Origin: Syntrophomonas sp. UBA4807
GTDB lineage: Bacteria > Bacillota > Syntrophomonadia > Syntrophomonadales > Syntrophomonadaceae
Direction: 5' to 3'
Assembly: GCA_002402575.1 (NCBI GenBank)
Contig: DHGD01000121.1
Span: 25,133-48,649, forward strand
Length of the DNA stretch: 23,517 nucleotides
The stretch's first letter is position 1, and every line of letters starts with the position of its first letter. The translations under genes were made by a program, and so were the position numbers. This document shows positions 15,785 through 23,517 of the stretch, one piece after another. The notes beneath the pieces were generated by a model that did no database searches, was not told the DNA's origin, and was given only the letters and a program-made list of their open reading frames with translations.

Positions 15785-17272
15785 TTGATCAAAATCAGAA
15801 ACAGCAACATCAGAATTGCCAGCTATGGCCTTCTATTAGTAAGTGTAATTTGTTTCTTTCTTACCTGGCTGCGGTGGTATGTCGGTTTTTCGGCTACTAT
15901 TCTAGTTTTATTCGGATATTATAGGCTCATTAAAGATCTTGCCCAAGACGAATCGGAGATACTAATTGATCGTAAAACCCTCATGCTAATTGGTGCCTTG
16001 ATGATCGCCTGGACTTTATTCTGTGGCCTGGGAGGGGCTACACCACAAAAAAACGACCTTCACTGGCGCAATGCCATCCTGCATGATTTGATCAACTACC
16101 CTTGGCCGGTACACTACACGGACGGTCTCGATTCCACACTCAACTATTATTTTGCCTTTTGGATTATACCCGCACTACTAGGCAAAGCAGCATTGCATTT
16201 ATTCGGAGCAAACGCTGCCTGGCTGGTCGCCAACATCTCTTATTCGTTTTACTGCGTAATATTCCTATGTGCAGTTGTGCTGCTACTGGTAAGCTATTTA
16301 AAAAGTACATCTATTAAACGAGTCCTTTTTGTTGTGGGCATACTAATTTTCTTCAGCGGCCTGGACATTATTCCGCTCATACTTGCCCAGGCCGACCAGG
16401 AGAACATCTCTATTGGCAAACACTTGGAATGGTGGACCTGGCTGCAGTATAGTTCGAATACCACCCAACTTGGCTGGGTCTTTAACCAGGCTATTCCTGC
16501 CTGGCTGGTCACAGCGCTGTTGTTTCACGAGAAACGCATGAACCACTATGCATACCTGGGTCTGCTATTGTTGCCATTTGGCCCCATACCCTTTGTGGGA
16601 GTATTTTTTATTATGGTTATTCAGGCGTTGATGAGTTTTACAGCGGCTTTAAGAGGAAAGGAACTGCGGGGCCTAATCGGCGAGATATTTACAGTTCCCA
16701 ATATTGTGGCGATGTTGGGCATATTACCTATCTACTGGCTATTCTACTTCACCAATACGGCTGCCTCTACCGGAGGCTTTGGGACCAATATTTTTTCCCC
16801 GGTAGTCTATCTGCCCTTTGTGATATTTGAGTTCGCCCTATACGCAATCCTTATTCTGCCGGGGTCAGCTCGGGAAAGATTCTTCATGTCGGCTGTCCTG
16901 GGCCTATTTATTGTCCCACTGTTTACTCTGGGAGAGGGGCCTGACTTCTGTATGCGGGCGTCAATCCCGATGTTGTTTGCCTTAATGGTTTATGTAACCC
17001 GCTATCTCCTGAACAACATTGAATTTGTAGACTGCGAGCGCCTGATAATTGACAAAACCTCGGCGTTGTTATTGTTACTGCTAATAATCGGTGCAGTTAC
17101 GCCTTTAACTGAATTCCGAGAAACCTATCGGCAAATTGATTATTCTATCAATAATCACACCTCATTCTATGCCGATAAATTCGGCACATTGGATGATGGA
17201 GACATGCCACGGGATAATTTCATTACTATTAATTCCACTGACACAATGTTTTATCAATATTTAGCCAAGTAA
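15785..17272 (+). CDS. Large polytopic membrane protein, possible GT-C transferase
   Basis: A 495-residue protein with about 11-12 membrane segments. I do not recognise the family. After the third helix an outward loop carries acidic and aromatic residues (KNDLHWRNAILHD and YTDGLD), in the position where GT-C enzymes hold their first-loop acidic site. The C-terminus is a short soluble tail, not a large periplasmic domain. Its place right after GtrA and GtrB fits the third partner of a Gtr system, the transferase that places the lipid-linked sugar on the glycan. Start is TTG 15785, with AAGGGAAGG 7 bases upstream. Its base composition is intermediate between the AT-rich cassette and the GC-rich right end. 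Confidence 0.65.
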   Translation: MIKIRNSNIRIASYGLLLVSVICFFLTWLRWYVGFSATILVLFGYYRLIKDLAQDESEILIDRKTLMLIGALMIAWTLFCGLGGATPQKNDLHWRNAILHDLINYPWPVHYTDGLDSTLNYYFAFWIIPALLGKAALHLFGANAAWLVANISYSFYCVIFLCAVVLLLVSYLKSTSIKRVLFVVGILIFFSGLDIIPLILAQADQENISIGKHLEWWTWLQYSSNTTQLGWVFNQAIPAWLVTALLFHEKRMNHYAYLGLLLLPFGPIPFVGVFFIMVIQALMSFTAALRGKELRGLIGEIFTVPNIVAMLGILPIYWLFYFTNTAASTGGFGTNIFSPVVYLPFVIFEFALYAILILPGSARERFFMSAVLGLFIVPLFTLGEGPDFCMRASIPMLFALMVYVTRYLLNNIEFVDCERLIIDKTSALLLLLLIIGAVTPLTEFRETYRQIDYSINNHTSFYADKFGTLDDGDMPRDNFITINSTDTMFYQYLAK

Positions 17273-17298
17273 TACATATTAAAAGGGGCTGCATTGTT

Positions 17299-18233
17299 AT
17301 GAAAATCAACGAAATACAGGAATACCTTCCGCAAGGTTTAAAGTATTTCCTTAAACCTTAATTATAGACTGGTATTTCCCAATAAATTACATATAGTCTT
17401 TTGGATAACTTTTAGATGTAATTATAGATGTTCTTATTGTCCGATAACTAGTAAAGATAATGCTTATCAGGCAATCTACACTAAGGATAAAGAAAAAAAA
17501 GTTGAACAGTGGATTATTGCTTTGGATAAACTACCTGCCGCCAATATATATATTTCGGGAGGAGAACCGTTCCTATATAAGGGTTTACCTGATCTAATAA
17601 ATCAGATGCCTAAAAGACACCAAATTATTGGTATGGTAACTAATGCCTCATTTAATACTGATCTGTATATGGCTATAGAGAAGAAAATACATTTGAACGT
17701 GAGTTTTCACAGGGAATACACAGATAAGGATTCATTTATGGACAAAATTGATAGTTTAAGAAGTAGATTCCAAATAGCAGTCAATATTGTAGCCACACCT
17801 TAAAACTTGCCGGTTATTGAAGAACTCTTCCAATACCTTTAAAGGTAAAAATGTTTATTTGCATGTTGATCCATATATAAATCTTTCATTCCAATATACT
17901 AATGAACAAAAAAAGTTATTGCACAAATATGTTTCAGCTGATAGAAACCCGGAAAAGCAATTAGATTTTAGCGATTACTCTCGTAAATTATGTTCAGCAG
18001 GGAGAAATTATATTAATCTGATGCCAAATGGTGATGTATACACCTGTAGTAGCGGGATTAGTTACCATTTACAGGATTTAGCAAGGAGAATTGCCCTTGA
18101 CAGGCCAATTAAACAATTTGTCCTGGGTAATTTATTCGATGGTAGTTTCGCGTTAAACAACAATGATGTATTCTGTTCCCTTCCGTGTAAAGACGCCTGC
18201 GACATAGATTCAGTAAAAATACGCAGGTTTTAA
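17299..18233 (+). pseudogene. Interrupted radical SAM/SPASM-like gene
   Basis: Three frame segments make one radical SAM protein of about 311 residues. It begins at ATG 17299 (ribosome site AAAAGGGG) and reads 20 codons to TAA 17359. The next frame, open from 17342, holds the iron-sulfur motif CNYRCSYC (17417-17440, CxxxCxxC) and ISGGEPF, then stops at TAA 17801. The same frame continues protein-like (Asn-Leu-Pro-Val-Ile-Glu-Glu-Leu) to TAA 17840, after which a +1 shift leads into the C-terminal part, with a SPASM/twitch-like cysteine set ending at 18233. The stops need two +1 shifts and one in-frame readthrough. The simplest reading is a decayed gene or sequence errors. It is the most AT-rich gene in the right half and its cluster role is unknown. 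Confidence 0.75.
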
Positions 18234-18283
18234 TCAAACCATCTGCTAATTGATTTGGGAAAGTAAGAGAAAGACAAAAACCA

Positions 18284-19918
18284 ATGAAAAAACCGGCATG
18301 TCTAGTAGACATATTAATTCTACTCCTCTATGCTTCAGCTTTGCTGACTATCATGTACTTTCATGAACCGTGGTTTGACGAAGCCCAGGCCTGGTTGATC
18401 GCCAGGGACGCCTCCCCATTTGAGTTGCTGACCAGTATAACCCACTATGAAGGCCATCCCCCGATTTGGTTTTTGGTGTTGATGCCTTTCGCCAAACTGG
18501 GTCTGCCTTTTGAGTGGGGTCTTAAAGCGGCTAATTTTATAATTGCTACTACAGCCATGGGGCTGCTGATATTCAAAGCTCCTTTTCCTAGGATTGTACG
18601 CTGCACGATTCCCTTCACCTACTTTTTCTTCTATCAGTATGGGGTTATCAGCCGAACTTACAGTATGATGATGCTGGGTTTTGTGCTGAGTGCCATTTAT
18701 TATAAAGATCGTAACATCAAACCTTTCCGCTTTTCAGCCTCGTTGGCCCTGGTATGCGGCTCCAGTTTATACGGCATGGTTATCTGCGCCGGGATAGCTT
18801 TGGTCTGGCTGGGGGAGTTGTGGCGGGAGTATGATTTGTTGCGGGGCATCAGAAGGTTTGTCAGCAGCAGACCATTTTACGCGCTCCTATCTCTGCTGGT
18901 ATTTAATATTCTTTTGGCCGCAAGCGCCTATCCGCCTGCTGATACCTATGCGTTAAATGCGGTGGTGGCCAAATCAGAGGATATGTCATGGTTGTTCTAT
19001 ATGTTGTTAATTGCTCCGGCGGATGCGTTTTTTACCTCATTCTTCTCGGCCTCTGCCGCCAATGACATTTTTCAATATCTAGTATGTGGCCTGGTGAGCG
19101 CCGTGATCATCATACTGCTCTTGGAGGTGGCCAAAGCAGCCCGAATGAGGGCCTTATTCCTGGTGCCGTACCTGTTCTTTATTCTATTCGGAGGTTTGGT
19201 ATATTTCTGGGATCATCATATCGGCATATTGTTGATGTTCTATGTTTTTATTATGTGGTGTTGCCTGGATCAGCTACAACTCCGCCTAGAGACCTTATTC
19301 AGGAACAATAAGCCTTTCAGATATTTGGGCCTGGCCTTTATAACTCTGGCTATGCTCAGTACTCTGCGCTGGTCGGCAATCGCCTCCATTAATGACATCG
19401 CCTTGAATTATGGCACTGGGCGGGAAGCGGCCAGATTCATACTAGACCATCGACTCGATCAGTTAGACATTGTGGCAGCCTGGCGTGTCTTTGAAAATAC
19501 CACAACGGGTCAAAACTATGAGGATTACGCTTATACCGAAGGCATACCAACTATGGCATATTTCAATAAGAATATCTTCTTCAATTTCAACCGGCAGGCA
19601 GGCAACCAGCGTTATCTAACCCACCGCATTGATACAGACGGTTTGAAAACTAGGAAATTGATAGCTGCCAGGCAGCCTGAGGTGTTATTCACCAATTCGT
19701 TTGCCCAGTTCACGCTGGGAGAGGAGATTAAAGTTGGGGATTACGCCCTGGTGAAGTCGGTGCATGGCAATGATATCTGGAAAGATGAGGTGGATACCTA
19801 CCGGCTTTTCATTTTCTTGCGCAAAGACCTACTGGACAATTATCCGCAACTCGATATATTAAATTGGGAAGATGAATTATTGCCGAATGAAGAAATATCA
19901 CCATGGTTCACCAAGTAA
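18284..19918 (+). CDS. GT39-like GT-C membrane glycosyltransferase
   Basis: A 544-residue protein with roughly ten or more membrane helices and a soluble C-terminal domain of about 150 residues. The first outward loop has EPWFDEAQAWLIARD (acidic pair D32-E33) followed by HYEGHPPIWF at 54-63, the typical ArnT/PMT-like GT39 pattern of an acidic catalytic site then a His-Pro-Pro turn. It likely transfers a sugar from a polyprenyl carrier outside the membrane. Start ATG 18284 has only a weak upstream purine stretch. The following GtrA gene overlaps its end. Visibly more GC-rich than the radical SAM remnant upstream. Confidence 0.78.
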   Translation: MKKPACLVDILILLLYASALLTIMYFHEPWFDEAQAWLIARDASPFELLTSITHYEGHPPIWFLVLMPFAKLGLPFEWGLKAANFIIATTAMGLLIFKAPFPRIVRCTIPFTYFFFYQYGVISRTYSMMMLGFVLSAIYYKDRNIKPFRFSASLALVCGSSLYGMVICAGIALVWLGELWREYDLLRGIRRFVSSRPFYALLSLLVFNILLAASAYPPADTYALNAVVAKSEDMSWLFYMLLIAPADAFFTSFFSASAANDIFQYLVCGLVSAVIIILLLEVAKAARMRALFLVPYLFFILFGGLVYFWDHHIGILLMFYVFIMWCCLDQLQLRLETLFRNNKPFRYLGLAFITLAMLSTLRWSAIASINDIALNYGTGREAARFILDHRLDQLDIVAAWRVFENTTTGQNYEDYAYTEGIPTMAYFNKNIFFNFNRQAGNQRYLTHRIDTDGLKTRKLIAARQPEVLFTNSFAQFTLGEEIKVGDYALVKSVHGNDIWKDEVDTYRLFIFLRKDLLDNYPQLDILNWEDELLPNEEISPWFTK

Positions 19919-20300
19919 ATACCTGACCATATTCCGTGAGATAGTCAAATACGGGCTGGTCAGTGTGTCTGCTCTGGCAGTGGATGTAGGGCTTTTATAT
20001 GTCCTGGTAGAATACTCCGGATTCCACCATATCCATGCTGCCACGATTTCTTTTATCTGCGGCCTGGCCGTCAATTACAGCCTGGCCCGGGTGTTTGTGT
20101 TCAAGGAAAGCAAATTCCCGCTACTGCAGGAGTTTGTATGGTATGCCTCCATAGGGGTGGTAGGTCTGCTTCTAAACGATTTTATCATACTGCTCCTGGT
20201 CTGGCTGGGGGCCTGGTATTTATATGCCAAGGCGGTGTCGGTGGTGGTGGTTTTCTTCTTCAATTTCTTTGGCCGACGCCGGTTATTTGCTTATCAGTGA
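19887..20300 (+). CDS. Second GtrA family membrane protein
   Basis: A 137-residue protein with four membrane segments and GtrA features: REIVKYGLVSVSALAVDVGLLYVL at helix 1, NYSLARVFVF after helix 2, and a final FGRRRLF. It is not a recent copy of the first GtrA: the two share only family-level residues and the base composition differs. It overlaps the GT39-like gene by 32 bases, so they are probably translationally coupled partners in lipid-linked sugar transfer. ATG 19872 is an alternative start; the ribosome site is weak for both. Confidence 0.88.
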   Translation: MKKYHHGSPSKYLTIFREIVKYGLVSVSALAVDVGLLYVLVEYSGFHHIHAATISFICGLAVNYSLARVFVFKESKFPLLQEFVWYASIGVVGLLLNDFIILLLVWLGAWYLYAKAVSVVVVFFFNFFGRRRLFAYQ

Positions 20301-20318
20301 TGGGGGAGAGGTTCGATT

Positions 20319-21740
20319 ATGTCCACAAGCATCGTGATTATGGGTGGCGGACCCGCCGGGCTGGCGGCCGGATATGAACTGGCCAAACAAGGCTATCGGG
20401 TGACTTTGCTGGAAAAAGATAAACAGGTCGGCGGCATCAGCAAAACTGTTGAAAAGGATGGCTATCGCTTTGATCAGGGCGGGCACCGCTTTTTTACCAA
20501 AATAGATGAGGTGGAGAAGATGTGGAACGAGGTCCTGGAGGAGGAATTTCTGCTTAGGCCCAGGCTTTCCAGGATTTTTTACCGGGGCAAGTTTTTCGAT
20601 TATCCTATCAAGCCTTTCAACGCTCTGTCAGGTTTGGGATTCATCGAAGCAGTTAAGATAATCGGCAGTTATGTAAAGGTCAAAATCAAGCCCATCAAGC
20701 CGGAGGAGAGTTTTGAAGACTGGGTTACAAACCGTTTCGGCTATCGTCTGTTCAAGCATTTCTTCAAGTCCTACACCGAGAAAGTGTGGGGCATATCTAC
20801 CCGGGAACTGAAGGCCGAATGGGCGGCGCAGCGCATTCAGGGGCTAAATCTGGTGACAGCGGTCACTAATGCTTTGTTCAAGCAGTTCAAGAAGAACAGC
20901 ATCAAGACCCTGATCGAGGAATTTCACTATCCCCGCCTGGGTCCGGGACAGATGTATGAATCCATGGCCCGGGCCATAGAAAGACTCGGCGGGAATGTGC
21001 TACTCAATGCTCGGGTGAGCCGGGTCAATATGCAGGGGAAACGGTTGCTTTCAGTAGACTATGTCAATGGAGACGGGCAGGAGAAAAGCATCGCGGCTGA
21101 TTACGCGGTCAGCAGCCTGCCGTTGCGGGATTTGCTCAACCTGATGCAGCCGGGACTGCAGGCGCAGGTGGTGGAGGCTGGTAATCTCCTTAAATACCGC
21201 GATTTTATCTCCATCAACCTGGCCCTTGATAAGGAGTTCCTGTTTCCTGACAACTGGATCTATGTGCATTCCCCGGAAGTGAATCTGGGCCGAATACAGA
21301 ATTTCAAACAATGGAGCCCGGCAATGGTGCCGGAAGCTGGCTGCAGCTCATTGGGGCTGGAGTATTTCTGCAATGAGGGTGACCACCTGTGGAGCTCGCC
21401 GGATCAGGATTTGATCAGGCTGGCCGTCGAGGAGATCAGCCGCATTGGACTGATAGATGAGAAAGCCGTTAAATGGGGCTGGGTGGTCAGAGTGGCCAAA
21501 GCCTACCCAGTTTATGATGACGATTATCAGCAGGCCATGCCGGTAATAAAACATTATCTGAACAGTCTGGAAAATTTGCAGACCATCGGCCGCAACGGCC
21601 TGCACCGCTACAATAACATGGACCACTCCATACTTACCGGGCTTATGGCCGCCCAGAATATTCAAGGGGCCGATCACGATCTGTGGTGTGTCAATACCGA
21701 TGAAGAGTACCATGAAACCATGGAAGCCAAGCCCCGATGA
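20319..21740 (+). CDS. FAD/NAD(P) oxidoreductase, UDP-galactopyranose-mutase-like
   Basis: A 473-residue flavoprotein. FAD landmarks are clear: GGGPAG at 9-14, an acidic end of beta-2 (Glu 32), Gln-Val-Gly-Gly at 36-39, then FDQGGHRFF at 51-59, as in UDP-galactopyranose mutase, protoporphyrinogen oxidase and amine oxidase relatives. The C-terminal Gly-Arg-Asn-Gly-Leu-His-Arg-Tyr segment near 425-432 fits the FAD end of this group. UGM is about 380 residues, so this longer relative may act on a sugar nucleotide or a lipid-linked sugar; substrate unknown. It starts at ATG 20319 after GGGGGAGAG (8 bases). Its stop overlaps the next start as ATGA. Confidence 0.85.
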   Translation: MSTSIVIMGGGPAGLAAGYELAKQGYRVTLLEKDKQVGGISKTVEKDGYRFDQGGHRFFTKIDEVEKMWNEVLEEEFLLRPRLSRIFYRGKFFDYPIKPFNALSGLGFIEAVKIIGSYVKVKIKPIKPEESFEDWVTNRFGYRLFKHFFKSYTEKVWGISTRELKAEWAAQRIQGLNLVTAVTNALFKQFKKNSIKTLIEEFHYPRLGPGQMYESMARAIERLGGNVLLNARVSRVNMQGKRLLSVDYVNGDGQEKSIAADYAVSSLPLRDLLNLMQPGLQAQVVEAGNLLKYRDFISINLALDKEFLFPDNWIYVHSPEVNLGRIQNFKQWSPAMVPEAGCSSLGLEYFCNEGDHLWSSPDQDLIRLAVEEISRIGLIDEKAVKWGWVVRVAKAYPVYDDDYQQAMPVIKHYLNSLENLQTIGRNGLHRYNNMDHSILTGLMAAQNIQGADHDLWCVNTDEEYHETMEAKPR

Positions 21741-23517
21741 AAGCCCCACTATATACGGCCAAAACGAATCCGAACCAGGCATTTTTTTATATTACCGTGG
21801 CGGCCTGGTTCATCATTTTGCTGGGCTACTATTATTTTCAAGGTTATCCGCACCACGACCTCATGGACACCGATGCATTCACCCGTCTGGTCAGGGTGGA
21901 GCAACTGGCTCTGGACCACGACTGGTATAACTCGGTTATCCCGCGCAGCAACGCCCCTTTCGGGGAAACCCTGCACTGGACCCGCCCGCTGGACATACTG
22001 TTGTTGCTGGGCGCTTTTGCGCTGACCCCGTTGTTTGGCTTCAGCCAGGCCTTGTATTGGTGGGGAGTGGCCATCAGCCCCATTCTGGGGGTTTTCAGTC
22101 TGGCCGCCATGGCCTGGGCCGCCAAACCAGTACTGAACCGGGAAAATCTGCGGTTGGTATGGCTGCTGTTCCTGGGTCAATTCCTGCTGGTGTCGGTCTA
22201 TCATTTCGGGCGGCCTGACCACCACAGCCTGTTGTCATTGCTATTTATCGCACTTTTAGGCTGTCTCTTGCGCCTGGCGCAACCGGAGTATAAACGCTCT
22301 ACAGCACTGTGGAGCGGGCTGCTGGCTGGCCTGGCAGTTTGGGTCAGCGTGGAGGCGTTGACCAGTGTAATGCTGGTCTTTGCTGTCCTGACTTTACTGT
22401 GGATATTACATAACGGCGGTTACGGACGCAAGTTGAGCAATTTTGCAGGAGCTTTGCTCGTCAGTTCGATCTTGTTTCTGTTTCTGGAATACCCTTTAGC
22501 CCGGCTGCTTCACTTCGAATATGATCGCATCTCCATGGTCCATATCGTGGTTTTTGCCTTGGCCGCGGTTTCAGTCTGGCTGCTGGAAAGGTTTAACTTC
22601 AAAAGCCCGGCAGGGCGTTTTGGTGCGTCTGCCGCCATCGCGGCGGCAGACGGGGTATTGCTGTATGTAACCATACCGGCATTTTTCAAAGGCCCTTTCA
22701 GCCAGGTCAATCCTGATATTGTACCCATATGGCTTAAATGGGTGGTGGAAGTGCAACCTCTGCTGTCCGACTCCACGACCACCATAGCCGCTGTGGTTGG
22801 CTCCATGGTACTGGCTCTGGGTGTTCTTTGCTATCAACTGCTTGTCAAAAACGCCTATTACCGGACCGAGCACCTATTGACATTCCTCATCGGGCTGGTG
22901 ATATTCATACCCCTGACCATCTTTCAAATACGCTGGGTATATTATTGTTCGGTTATAGTCCTTATACCTCTGGCTATGCTGCTTGGCGTCATTCTAGGCA
23001 AAATGTCCGGAATCAAGAATATGAGCCTGCGAGCCCTGGCCCGGGCCGGGACTATCGTGGTGTTCCTGTTTGGTTTCCTTGTTGTGGGTCTGATCCTGGA
23101 AGGGTCAGATACGCCCAATTCCCCGCCAGACGATAATCCTGACACCAGAGCCTTGTGCGCCTGGTTGAATGGCTCCAATAACGGAATTCCAGCCAGTGCG
23201 GTGATATTGGTGAATATGGATTACGGGCCGGAGATTTTATATCGCACTCAACATCAGGTCATAGCAACTCCTTATCATCGCAATGACGCCGGAATTCTCT
23301 TTAACTACCGGGTGATGACTGCGGCCAATCCAGAGGAGGCTTTAAAGGCCATCAGCCAACGTCCGGTCGATTTGGTCATCTTGACGCCGCAATCCTCTGA
23401 CAAGGTGGTCTACAATGCTGCGCAAAACCCGGACATTTTCTATAATCAGTTGCTCAATGGACAAATTCCCGGATGGCTGGAAAAAGTGCCGACGCCGCCC
23501 CAGGTGGGGAAATGGTT
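21737..23517 (+). CDS. STT3-like oligosaccharyltransferase/GT-C protein, cut by window end
   Basis: The frame from ATG 21737 stays open to the last base (593 complete codons). It has about 12 membrane segments, then a soluble C-terminal part. GT-C/STT3 traits: an acidic site in the first loop (HHDLMDTDAFTRL, residues about 40-50), a later DHH (GRPDHHSLL), and after the last helix Asn-Met-Asp-Tyr-Gly at 493-497 followed by PEILYRTQHQVIATPYHRN. The last resembles the WWDYG block of STT3/PglB/AglB with the two tryptophans replaced. It probably transfers a lipid-linked glycan to protein or another acceptor on the outer face. The 4-base ATGA overlap with the flavoprotein gene indicates coupling. 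Confidence 0.78.
   Translation, partial: MKAPLYTAKTNPNQAFFYITVAAWFIILLGYYYFQGYPHHDLMDTDAFTRLVRVEQLALDHDWYNSVIPRSNAPFGETLHWTRPLDILLLLGAFALTPLFGFSQALYWWGVAISPILGVFSLAAMAWAAKPVLNRENLRLVWLLFLGQFLLVSVYHFGRPDHHSLLSLLFIALLGCLLRLAQPEYKRSTALWSGLLAGLAVWVSVEALTSVMLVFAVLTLLWILHNGGYGRKLSNFAGALLVSSILFLFLEYPLARLLHFEYDRISMVHIVVFALAAVSVWLLERFNFKSPAGRFGASAAIAAADGVLLYVTIPAFFKGPFSQVNPDIVPIWLKWVVEVQPLLSDSTTTIAAVVGSMVLALGVLCYQLLVKNAYYRTEHLLTFLIGLVIFIPLTIFQIRWVYYCSVIVLIPLAMLLGVILGKMSGIKNMSLRALARAGTIVVFLFGFLVVGLILEGSDTPNSPPDDNPDTRALCAWLNGSNNGIPASAVILVNMDYGPEILYRTQHQVIATPYHRNDAGILFNYRVMTAANPEEALKAISQRPVDLVILTPQSSDKVVYNAAQNPDIFYNQLLNGQIPGWLEKVPTPPQVGKW

Noticed and set aside
21749..22225. Long minus-strand frame of 158 codons
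   Set aside because: Lies fully antisense to the STT3-like gene; GC-rich coding sequence commonly yields such shadows, and its residue make-up (many Gln, Gly, Pro) is not protein-like.

Overview
This window is probably from a spore-forming Gram-positive anaerobe of the Firmicutes (Clostridia/Syntrophomonas/Peptococcaceae-like). The direct marker is a gene for an H-family small acid-soluble spore protein. AGGAGG-type ribosome sites, GTG/TTG starts and a single-domain lysine/arginine/ornithine decarboxylase fit with this. Genus cannot be decided from the sequence.

Layout: (1) Positions 1-4054 look like background chromosome. They hold the 3' part of a DUF5714 gene, the convergent spore-protein gene, a REP-like inverted repeat, a PLP-dependent decarboxylase on the minus strand, a one-domain EamA transporter and a DUF192 protein. 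(2) Positions 4216-14326 hold nine tightly packed genes on the plus strand, many overlapping, which look like one nucleotide-sugar operon. rfbF, rfbG and rfbH should make the CDP-4-keto-3,6-dideoxyhexose precursor. They are followed by a zinc-finger C-methyltransferase-like protein, an SDR with a changed catalytic motif, a TPP enzyme resembling the YerE (yersiniose) class, an FkbM-type methyltransferase, a HAD phosphatase and a NeuB-family PEP-condensing enzyme. (3) Positions 14355-23517 hold the membrane assembly part: two GtrA proteins, a GtrB-like GT2, three large polytopic proteins (one unassigned, one GT39-like, one STT3-like and cut by the window end), a UDP-galactopyranose-mutase-like flavoprotein, and a broken radical SAM gene.

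How the parts may work together: CTP and glucose-1-phosphate give CDP-glucose (RfbF), then CDP-4-keto-6-deoxyglucose (RfbG), which is deoxygenated at C-3 (RfbH, an E1-type enzyme carrying its [2Fe-2S] cysteine signature and His in place of the PLP lysine). The TPP enzyme could attach a two-carbon branch to the 4-keto sugar and the SDR reduce it, as in yersiniose A synthesis; the methyltransferases would decorate further. The HAD/NeuB pair may supply a second, ulosonic-type sugar. GtrA/GtrB and the GT-C proteins would then move polyprenyl-phosphate-linked sugars across the membrane and onto a surface glycan or protein. No Wzx flippase, Wzy polymerase, E3 reductase or CMP-sugar synthetase is in the window.

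Base composition is modular: rfbFGH and the genes after about 18280 are GC-rich, while 7462 to about 14350 and the radical SAM remnant are clearly AT-rich. This suggests a horizontally acquired sugar cassette inserted between older parts. The most interesting points are the combined branched-sugar/NeuB cassette, the Tyr-to-His change in the SDR, the radical SAM gene whose interruptions all fall at CTTAA/CTTTAA motifs, and the STT3-like protein next to GtrA genes.
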